From: Coemansia sp. RSA 1804
Taxonomy: Eukaryota > Kickxellomycota > Kickxellomycetes > Kickxellales > Kickxellaceae
Assembly (NCBI GenBank): GCA_027578815.1
Contig: JANBTH010000665.1
Location: 1 to 12,927 of the forward strand
DNA length: 12,927 bases
Direction: 5' to 3'
The notes below the pieces were generated by a model, which searched no databases, was not told where the DNA came from, and saw nothing but the letters and a program-made list of their open reading frames with translations. The position numbers and the translations under genes are program-made. Positions 7,527-12,927 of this stretch are shown here, piece by piece. Numbering within the stretch: position 1 is the first letter of the stretch; each line of letters begins with the position of its first letter.

Positions 7527-8555
7527 TCACCAGTTTGTGAGCATCGAGTCCTGCTGCTGATGCTGCTGCTGCTGCTGGTCGTGCATCTCGGTCTCGTACT
7601 CGACCTCGACGCGCGGACCGCTCTTCTTTGAGCGCTTGGCAGCCTTCTGGCGGGAGGCGCCGTCGGCTGCACGCTTGCCCTTTGGCGGCAGCGGCTTACG
7701 GGACGCAGTGTCGCTTTCGTCGCCGCTTTCGTCTTCATCCTCATCTTCGTCTTCGTCTTCCTCGTCGCTGGCAGAGCTGATATCGGACGCATGCATGCTG
7801 CCAAAGTCCTCCAGATCGTCGTCGTCGTCGTTTTCATCGTCATCGCTGTTGTCAAGCACAAAGTCATCGCCAATCTCCTCCTGCTCGCTTCCATCCTCGT
7901 ACTCGATCTCATGCTCCTCATCCTCATCCTCCTCCACCTCGTCCTCTGTTGTCACGTCAGACTCGACCTCAATAGCATCGCCCTCCAGGATCTCCTTCCA
8001 CACAGCCTCGTTGACATTGAGGGGCTGGTCGCCGTACGCCTTGCTCCTCAGCCGCTGCAGAAGCTCCTTCTCAATAGACTGGTCCAACCGCGCAGCTGCC
8101 TCGGCACGCACCTCCCTGGACTTTTCGCGGCGCTCCAGCTTCTTCTTAATAGGCACCAGGGTATGCGTGTTCTTGAGCTTCAGCTTGCGCATGCGCACCA
8201 GGTACTGTGTGATCCTCGTCAGTCTCTGCTTGCACTTGTGGACCATCCACTTGGGCCAGTACTGCATGTTCTGGTCAATCACACCGATGGCCTGCGCAAA
8301 ATTGCTGGGCAGCCTGATCTTCTCCCACTGCTGCGCCGGCATGTGTGCGCGCTCGGCGGTTTTGATACACAGGTAGATGCGCCCGTTTACTTCGCGCACC
8401 GTGGCGTACTTGGAGTTGGCTAGCGGACACTCTTGTCGGTTGCACCGTCCCGTCAGGTTGTACGGGTGCCGGCACAGACTTCCGACGTCGGTCTTCACCT
8501 TGTACGAGCAGAACTGGTTGTTCAGAACCTCCCACACGAGTCCGTCGTTGTTCAT
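7527..8555 (-). CDS. MAK16: Mak16, pre-60S ribosome biogenesis factor
   Basis: The single-exon, 342-residue protein matches Mak16 from its first residues. Residues 1-115 form the L28e/Mak16-type domain: VWEVLNNQFCSYK, then CRHPYNLTGRCNRQECPLAN and KYATVRE, followed by IKTAERAHMPAQQWEKI. Cys16, Cys28, Cys38 and Cys43 are spaced as a likely metal-binding set. HKCKQRLTRITQYL and the basic coiled region PIKKKLERREKSRE (135-148) continue the family pattern, as do IEKELLQRL and AYGDQPLNVNEAVWK. Residues 204-280 are an Asp/Glu/Ser tract, then a basic segment (286-312) and PRVEVEYE (314-321), a tail seen in yeast Mak16. The end is Gln-rich (327-335). Mak16 acts in the nucleolus with Rpf1, Nsa1 and Rrp1 on early 60S particles (25S/5.8S domain I and II assembly). 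The ATG at 8553-8555 gives the expected family start. Confidence 0.97.
   Translation of the reverse strand: MNNDGLVWEVLNNQFCSYKVKTDVGSLCRHPYNLTGRCNRQECPLANSKYATVREVNGRIYLCIKTAERAHMPAQQWEKIRLPSNFAQAIGVIDQNMQYWPKWMVHKCKQRLTRITQYLVRMRKLKLKNTHTLVPIKKKLERREKSREVRAEAAARLDQSIEKELLQRLRSKAYGDQPLNVNEAVWKEILEGDAIEVESDVTTEDEVEEDEDEEHEIEYEDGSEQEEIGDDFVLDNSDDDENDDDDDLEDFGSMHASDISSASDEEDEDEDEDEDESGDESDTASRKPLPPKGKRAADGASRQKAAKRSKKSGPRVEVEYETEMHDQQQQQHQQQDSMLTNW
7716..7946 (-). repeat. Low-complexity GAY/GAR tract encoding the Mak16 acidic region
   Basis: A stretch rich in GAC/GAT/GAG/GAA on the minus strand (TCG/TCT/TCC/TCA-rich on the plus) encodes Mak16 residues 204-280, mostly Asp, Glu and Ser. The longest uninterrupted acidic part lies near residues 264-276. 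It gives a spurious poly-Ser open frame on the plus strand (7636-8376). Confidence 0.85.
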
Positions 8556-8707
8556 CGTCCTCCCTTGTTAGCTGTGTGTTTCTAGAAATAATAATTCATG
8601 CAAGAGCTGCCTCCACAAGAAAAGAAATGAAGAGAAAAGAAAATAGCCGAACAGAGAGAGATACCTTCTTATTTCCAGTGACTTGAATTAGAACACACAT
8701 AACGAGG

Positions 8708-8732
8708 AAGGCAAGGCAAGGCAAGGCAAGGC
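8708..8732. repeat. (AAGGC)5 pentanucleotide tandem repeat
   Basis: Five perfect AAGGC units, followed by a partial AA unit, lie in the MAK16/GCP3 divergent spacer. On the MAK16 coding strand the unit reads GCCTT, in line with that leader's pyrimidine bias. Confidence 0.95.
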
Positions 8733-9105
8733 AAAACAAGACAAGCGGTAGAGTTGCTGGAACCAGCCTTAACCAGCAAAAATAGAACGAAAAGAAAAAA
8801 ATTGAAGCGAAACTTTTTTTTACAGGCAATCAGATCCAGAGATCATGGATAATGGTGATTAAGCACCGTAAAAAGTAAACAAACTGATCAGAGTTTCCAT
8901 TAACCTATTGTTTTCGTCAGTAGATGTTCTTCTGTATTTACTTTTTCTCGTGGGATTGTCGCGCAAACGCTTTGCACTCGGTGCTCCAGCAAACAAGGAG
9001 ACGTGGCAAGGCAGCGTCTCCTCTCTCTCCTTCTCTTTCCCCTCTATTCATCGTTACTTGTGTCTTTTTCACCTTTTTGTTTGTTTTGTTTTTACTCTTT
9101 GTTTT

Positions 9106-9168
9106 ATGCCTTGCAAGTGCGTCGGTTTGCCGCTATTAAGAACACACCTCTTTTACCTAGCTTATTAG
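9106..9168 (+). other. Candidate upstream ORF (20 codons) in the GCP3 leader
   Basis: An ATG at 9106 opens a 20-residue frame (MPCKCVGLPLLRTHLFYLAY) closed by TAG at 9166-9168, 20 bases before the GCP3 ATG and in a different frame from it. It would count as a uORF only if transcription starts upstream of 9106, which the long pyrimidine stretch before it makes plausible but does not prove. A second ATG at 8924 opens a 71-codon frame ending at 9139. Confidence 0.3.
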
Positions 9169-9188
9169 AAAGAACGCAGCCATATCGA

Positions 9189-12092
9189 ATGAGGGCCAGA
9201 GACCCGGTAGGGATGAACGGCGAGGTTGGGAGAAGCAACCCTCCAGCGGGGATGAGCGAGCTTGACAAGAGTCTCCACCAGTACATGGACGCCTTTCTAG
9301 GACCAGCGCAAAGAGACAGCGCCGAGGGGGCGGCGAGCGAAAGCGAGAAGAGGAGCAGCCTAGCACGGTACTTCCACAGCATCATCGACAGCAACATAGC
9401 GCCGACAACAGCGGAGATGGCGAGCAGGGACGAGGCGACGGTTGTTGGCGACATGCAGAAGAGAATCGTTGCGAGCGGACGCGACGTGCGCTCGGCGCTC
9501 AACGTGTCCCGACTGTATGGGCTGCTGAAGCACAGGGACTCGGCGCACAACTGGTGGCCCATGATGTACTTTATGGCCGAATGCAGTGCGGCCGCCTCCA
9601 CCACTACCACCACCAACAGCAGCAACGGCATCAGCAACGGCGGGAGCAGCAGCAATTACATTACTCAGCGCACTAGCTCGCCGTGGACCGGACAGGCAGC
9701 CGCAGAGAGGATGCTGCCACCATACTACCAGAGCAAGCAGCAACAGCAGCAACAGCAGCAACAGCAACAGCAGCAACAACAGCAGCAGCATCAGATTCAG
9801 CAGGGGGTGTATCAGCGGCAGCAGCGGCACCATCCATACGGAGCGTCCCAGGGAGGCAGCCGCTCTCCAATCAGACAGGCAGCGCACCAGGGCACAGACA
9901 GCCCGCATCAGCAACTCTCATCCCGCGGGGTGTTTGTGCACCGGGAGCTGCCTACGTACGACGATGTCAGCGAAGCCGACCTGCTGCGCGACCTGGTGTT
10001 TGTGATGCAGGGGATTGACGGGACACATATCCACTGGAACCACAGCCAGCAGACATACGTGGTTGGCGCCGACATCCAGCTCTCGCGACCCACACGGTCG
10101 ATGGTGACATCGCTTTCTGAGCTGGGGGTTCTAACACGCGATATCCAGAGCTACATAGCAACTGTGAACGACAGCGGCCGACTGTTTGAGCAGAGCTTTT
10201 GCACGGAGCTGAAGACCGAGATGAGCAAGTACTACAAGCTGGTGTCGGACATCGAGGCACGGCTGTTCAAGGCGCCGCGCTCGATGCAGCCGGGCGAGTC
10301 GCCGATGGGAGTTACGCTGCGAAGGCTGTTCTGCTGGATGGTGGAGCCAAGACAGAAGCTGCGGCTGATGTGCACCGCCATCACGAAAGTGCAAGAGGGC
10401 GGCGGCGGCGGCGACCTTCTGTCGATTATCAGCACGCTGGTAGATGATGGCGACCCGTTCATCCAGGCGTTTGCCAAGCGTCTTTTGAAGACAGCGTCGG
10501 CGCCATTCAACGACATCCTTGTGCGGTGGGTGACGGATGGCGAGCTCTCGGATCCGTACGAAGAGTTCTTTATCCGCAAGCGCGAGGCGCGTCACGACAT
10601 GTTCTGGTCGGAGAAGTACACGGTCGCCACCGACATGATTCCAGTCCATATCAGCGGCGAGGTGACGCGCAAGATCTTCCAGATCGGTCGGGCGCTCAAC
10701 TTTCTGCGCGTGGCCTGCGACGATGCGCAGTGGGTGGCCAGTGGCGGCCCTCGTACTCAGCTGGCCAGCGATCTGTCGGATGCGCGCAGTCTCGAGACGT
10801 TTGTTTACCGGTCGTCGTCGATGGTTAACCAGAGGCTAATGAGTGTGCTGCAGGAAAAGTTCGATCTCATGGGCCACGTCAACGCAATGCGCCGCTACCT
10901 GCTGTTTGAGCAGGGCGACTTTGCGCTGGCGCTGATGGAGGTTCTGGACAACCAGGTTGGCAGCGTCAAGAGCATCATGGCACACGATCTGTCTGCCGTT
11001 CTATCCAGCGCTGTGCGCTCATCCAACGCCCAGCTGGAGGACTCTGAGCACGTGTCGTGCATTGTACTCACCCTTGACGATGCCAACGGAAGCAACGGCG
11101 CCAGCTCCGCACATGGCTCCAAGGGCTGGGACGATGTGTCGCTCGACTACAGTCTGGCGCCGCCGCTGAGCTACGTCATTCCCAAGCAGGCCATGCGCCA
11201 GTACTTTGAGGTCAGCCGCTTCCTGCTGAAGCTCAAGCGCGTCGAGTACGCCCTCAACTTTGTCTGGCGCCAGCAGATGACCGAGGCCCGCGCCTTCCAG
11301 CGCTCCGAGGAGCTTCTTCTGCGGCGACGCAAGGGCGCAGCAGGTTCTCGGGACTCAGCGGCAGCCACGGCTAGTGACGAGAGCCCGCACGGCGCACTGC
11401 ACCAGACCATGCGCGAGTGCGCGATTGCCTGCTCCGAGATGATCCAGTTCTTCAACCAGGTGCAGCGGTACATCTCGCTCAACGTCATCGAGGGCGCCTG
11501 GGGCGAGTTCCTGGAGACCACCGGCGGAGCGACTAATGCTGCCGCTTCTGCATCTACGTCGTCCCTCGACAAGGGTATCTCCGTGTCGCGCGAAATCGAC
11601 ATTGATGCCTGGAACGAGGCCCACAGCAAGTACATCGAGATCGTCCATGCCGTTATCTGCGGAGGCGGAGGCAGTGGGCTTGGCTTCCAGCGCAATCTGT
11701 CGGGCATCTTTGACACAGCGCTCCAGTTCATCACCGCTGCAAAGGAGCTGTACAGCGACCGTCTGCTGATCAACCGCCGGACGACTACCGAGCACCAGCT
11801 GTCCCGCACAAGCTCCGACGCCGACGCTGACGCCGACTCCGCAGCTGCTGTTGGTGTTGCTTTTCGCCGACGCATGCCTCCCGCTGCGAACGTGGAGGTT
11901 GGCCGTGCTGGCAGGCAAGAGCTGCTGCTGCATACCGACCATGCTTCCAGAATGCGCACCATTGTCTTGCGCTTCAAGAACCAGGTCAGGAGCCTCATGC
12001 GTGTTCTCTCGCACAACTCTGCCAGTGACCTGCAGTTTATGGTCGTCACTATCGACTTCAACGGCGCCTATGCCCACGCCAACGACGTATAG
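9189..12092 (+). CDS. Gamma-tubulin complex component 3 (GCP3/Spc98/Alp6)
   Basis: The single-exon, 967-residue protein nucleates microtubules as part of the gamma-tubulin small complex at spindle pole bodies. Around residues 90-130, helical sequence ending LKHRDSAHNWWPMMYFMAE matches the GCP3 N-terminal helical domain that binds MOZART1. A low-complexity linker (about 135-255) includes Q17. The GCP N-terminal (GRIP1) domain starts at about 265 with LLRDLVFVMQGIDGTHIHW, continues LSRPTRSMVTSLSELGVL, EQSFCTELKTEMSKYYKL and LRRLFCWMVEPRQKLRLM, and ends with YEEFFIRKR and ALNFLRVACDD. The C-terminal (GRIP2, gamma-tubulin-binding) domain includes LLKLKRVEYALNFVWR (from 679) and CSEMIQFFNQVQRYISLNVIEG. 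The order and wording fit GCP3, not GCP2. An Asp/Ala-rich insert (SSDADADADS) sits late in GRIP2. The start is the first in-frame ATG; the frame is open to 9003 only from a GTG. Confidence 0.95.
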   Translation: MRARDPVGMNGEVGRSNPPAGMSELDKSLHQYMDAFLGPAQRDSAEGAASESEKRSSLARYFHSIIDSNIAPTTAEMASRDEATVVGDMQKRIVASGRDVRSALNVSRLYGLLKHRDSAHNWWPMMYFMAECSAAASTTTTTNSSNGISNGGSSSNYITQRTSSPWTGQAAAERMLPPYYQSKQQQQQQQQQQQQQQQQQHQIQQGVYQRQQRHHPYGASQGGSRSPIRQAAHQGTDSPHQQLSSRGVFVHRELPTYDDVSEADLLRDLVFVMQGIDGTHIHWNHSQQTYVVGADIQLSRPTRSMVTSLSELGVLTRDIQSYIATVNDSGRLFEQSFCTELKTEMSKYYKLVSDIEARLFKAPRSMQPGESPMGVTLRRLFCWMVEPRQKLRLMCTAITKVQEGGGGGDLLSIISTLVDDGDPFIQAFAKRLLKTASAPFNDILVRWVTDGELSDPYEEFFIRKREARHDMFWSEKYTVATDMIPVHISGEVTRKIFQIGRALNFLRVACDDAQWVASGGPRTQLASDLSDARSLETFVYRSSSMVNQRLMSVLQEKFDLMGHVNAMRRYLLFEQGDFALALMEVLDNQVGSVKSIMAHDLSAVLSSAVRSSNAQLEDSEHVSCIVLTLDDANGSNGASSAHGSKGWDDVSLDYSLAPPLSYVIPKQAMRQYFEVSRFLLKLKRVEYALNFVWRQQMTEARAFQRSEELLLRRRKGAAGSRDSAAATASDESPHGALHQTMRECAIACSEMIQFFNQVQRYISLNVIEGAWGEFLETTGGATNAAASASTSSLDKGISVSREIDIDAWNEAHSKYIEIVHAVICGGGGSGLGFQRNLSGIFDTALQFITAAKELYSDRLLINRRTTTEHQLSRTSSDADADADSAAAVGVAFRRRMPPAANVEVGRAGRQELLLHTDHASRMRTIVLRFKNQVRSLMRVLSHNSASDLQFMVVTIDFNGAYAHANDV
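9738..9788 (+). repeat. CAG/CAA run encoding Gln17 in GCP3
   Basis: Seventeen mixed CAG and CAA codons encode residues 184-200, followed by H-Q-I-Q-Q. Mixed codons make this run less prone to replication slippage than pure CAG. It lies in the linker between the N-terminal helical domain and GRIP1, where length variation should be tolerated. Confidence 0.95.
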
Positions 12093-12502
12093 CGCACAGT
12101 TTTTGTGTAAGCCGATGCATGGTGAAGTTTTTTTATACTTCAGTTGTTGTGGTTGTTGGGGAACGGATGCAAAGGAAGTAAAGAAAATGAAGACCTTTCG
12201 CAGTCACTTCCCACCACGGCTGCTTGGTTCGCCTGTAAGAATTAGGCGTAAAAAAAATCTTTTCTTGCCTTTTTCCTGGGTTTTTTTTTATCGCCTTTTG
12301 TTCTTTTCTTTAGGATACTATAGCTTTTTTTTCTACTTTTCTTACCTTTTTACATTATTCCGCCATTTGTGTACATTGCCGAGGCTGAGCCTATAACTGG
12401 GAAGAATAATAACAGGAAGGTCTTTAAATTGCCATATTATCATACCGTACATTGATTGTTGCCTGTCGCTGATTCATCGTACGAGGGAGGTTAAAGTTCA
12501 TA
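12093..12502 (+). promoter_or_regulatory. GCP3 3' UTR and pyrimidine-rich leader of the eRF3-like gene
   Basis: No gene is seen. The region just after the GCP3 stop is T-rich (TTTTTTTATAC near 12127). From about 12240 to 12365 the plus strand is dominated by T with C, the same pyrimidine-rich pattern as ahead of the other genes. ATGs at about 12115-12120, 12165 and 12187 occur upstream but are far from the eRF3 start and may lie before transcription begins. The apparent minus-strand frame from 12873 to 12424 is a shadow of the downstream coding repeat. Confidence 0.4.
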
Positions 12503-12927
12503 ATGTCCAACGACGCCAACGTAGCAGATGCCACCAAGAAGCTGGCTGCCACTTCTTTGAGCTCAAAGGCAAAGGCCTTTAAGCCTACCTTCAACGCAAA
12601 TGCCCCCGCCTTTGTGCCCCGGCCAGTGGTTGCTGCTGCACCAGCACCGGTTCCAGCTCCAGCTCCGGCTCCAGCTTCAGCAGATGCACCTCCTTCTGCC
12701 GCTCCAAAGCCGATGACTATTAGCATTGGAGGCTCCACCCCTGCAGCACCGCAGCCACCAAAGCCCGAGCCCACACAAGGGGAAGCTCCGGCTTCAACTA
12801 CAGCTCCAGCTCCAGCTCCAGCTCCAGTCCCATCTTCAGCCCCAGCTCCCGCGGATGAGCCCGCAGATGACACCGCTCAGGAGCCAGCAGACGAGGAGCT
12901 TGTTGCCGAGGAGGAGATGCTTCTGGA
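12503..12927 (+). CDS. Probable eRF3 (Sup35) translation release factor, N-terminal part, cut by window end
   Basis: The open frame starts at ATG 12503 and is still open at the window end, giving 141 residues. The sequence KLAATSLSSKAKAFKP is followed by FNANAPAFVP (30-39), which fits a PAM2-type motif that binds the MLLE domain of poly(A)-binding protein. KPMTISIGG (69-77) parallels the KPISISLGG segment of fission yeast Sup35. Two Ala/Pro blocks (44-58, 101-117) and an acidic stretch (118-138) complete the visible part. In eRF3 the acidic middle domain is followed by the GTPase that drives stop-codon termination with eRF1, but those domains lie outside the window. Unlike budding yeast Sup35, there is no Gln/Asn-rich prion domain. 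A different PAM2-bearing protein is possible. Confidence 0.7.
   Translation, partial: MSNDANVADATKKLAATSLSSKAKAFKPTFNANAPAFVPRPVVAAAPAPVPAPAPAPASADAPPSAAPKPMTISIGGSTPAAPQPPKPEPTQGEAPASTTAPAPAPAPVPSSAPAPADEPADDTAQEPADEELVAEEEMLL
12632..12853 (+). repeat. GCTCCA hexamer-type repeats encoding Ala-Pro blocks
   Basis: Tandem GCTCCA/GCTCCG-type hexamers occur in two blocks (12632-12676 and 12803-12853) separated by ordinary sequence that contains the KPMTISIGG segment. They encode alternating Ala-Pro, which forms extended, flexible linkers. The reverse strand reads as a Gly/Ala-rich frame, which is an artefact. Confidence 0.85.

Larger units (their letters stand above)
8556..9188. promoter_or_regulatory. 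Divergent promoter region: MAK16 (-) and GCP3 (+)
   Basis: No gene is seen. From 8580 to about 8830 the plus strand is purine-rich, which makes a pyrimidine-rich leader for MAK16. From about 8930 to 9110 it is pyrimidine-rich (T/C runs) and leads into GCP3. Between them are the (AAGGC)5 repeat (8708-8732) and an inverted repeat, TTGCTGG at 8754-8760 with CCAGCAA at 8773-8779; the half AACCAGC is also present twice. I saw no good match to the yeast ribosome-biogenesis promoter elements PAC or RRPE. Two ATGs precede the GCP3 start (8924 and 9106). Confidence 0.5.

Noticed and set aside
7636..8376. Poly-Ser-rich plus-strand frame of 246 codons
   Set aside because: It mirrors the Asp/Glu codons of MAK16 (GAC/GAG read as TCG/CTC on the other strand). 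MAK16 is clear on the minus strand.
8797..8807. RRPE-like A/T element (AAAAAAATTG) upstream of MAK16
   Set aside because: The match to the yeast ribosome-biogenesis element is poor and lies in a generally A-rich stretch, and no PAC element accompanies it.
9003..9188. N-terminal extension of GCP3 with a hydrophobic, signal-peptide-like segment
   Set aside because: It begins at GTG, not ATG, and its hydrophobic residues come from the T/C-rich leader read as codons. GCP3 is a soluble protein, and the first in-frame ATG is at 9189.
9189..12092. Assignment of the gamma-tubulin complex protein as GCP2
   Set aside because: VMQGIDG, LSRPTRSMVTSLSELG and FCTELKTEMSKYYKL match the GCP3 wording, and the sequence lacks the GCP2-type LLYVLVG start and its following segment.
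12424..12873. 149-codon Gly/Ala-rich minus-strand frame
   Set aside because: It is the reverse-strand reading of the Ala-Pro hexamer repeats of the eRF3-like gene. It has no domain and ends in the promoter.
1..12927. A novel defence, mobile or biosynthetic system
   Set aside because: No transposase, integrase, reverse transcriptase, terminal repeats, CRISPR-like array or biosynthetic cluster is visible. The genes are conserved eukaryotic housekeeping functions with no shared pathway.

Overview
This is a fungal nuclear contig segment. The evidence is spliceosomal introns with GTAAGT donors and CTAAY branch sites, pyrimidine-rich leaders, GC-rich coding DNA set in AT-rich spacers, and fungal-type protein families. 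The mix of features (few introns, long single-exon genes, homopolymer-rich proteins, no yeast-like prion domain in eRF3) suggests an early-diverging, zygomycete-type fungus. Kickxellomycotina (Coemansia-like) is my best guess, but I cannot prove it from this window. I see no mobile element, CRISPR array, rRNA or tRNA.

Layout, left to right: (1) 356-2752 (+), a three-exon AGC kinase of the Fpk1/Kin82/Nrc-2 flippase-kinase family. (2) 3115-4305 (-), a two-exon AK3-type mitochondrial adenylate kinase (GTP:AMP phosphotransferase). (3) 4778-5884 (+), a single-exon protein that I tentatively place in the Sld7/MTBP replication-initiation family. (4) 5993-6934 (-), a Gdt1/TMEM165-family Mn2+/Ca2+ transporter. 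(5) 7527-8555 (-), the ribosome-biogenesis factor Mak16. (6) 9189-12092 (+), gamma-tubulin complex component 3 (GCP3/Spc98/Alp6). (7) 12503-12927 (+, running off the window), the N-terminal extension of a probable eRF3/Sup35.

These are ordinary housekeeping genes with no shared pathway, each with its own promoter. Genes 1/2 and 3/4 converge, 2/3 and 5/6 diverge, 4/5 and 6/7 are tandem. All seven have a pyrimidine-rich stretch on the coding strand upstream of the ATG. Several apparent open-frame extensions begin at GTG or TTG and were trimmed to the first ATG. Three introns were placed by splice-site sequence and by restoring conserved motifs across the junctions.

I did not find a new biological system. 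The items most worth a second look are the divergent Sld7-like protein, introns that split catalytic motifs, an all-frame stop repeat at the end of the adenylate kinase gene, and the Ala/Pro-rich (not Q/N-rich) eRF3 N-terminus.
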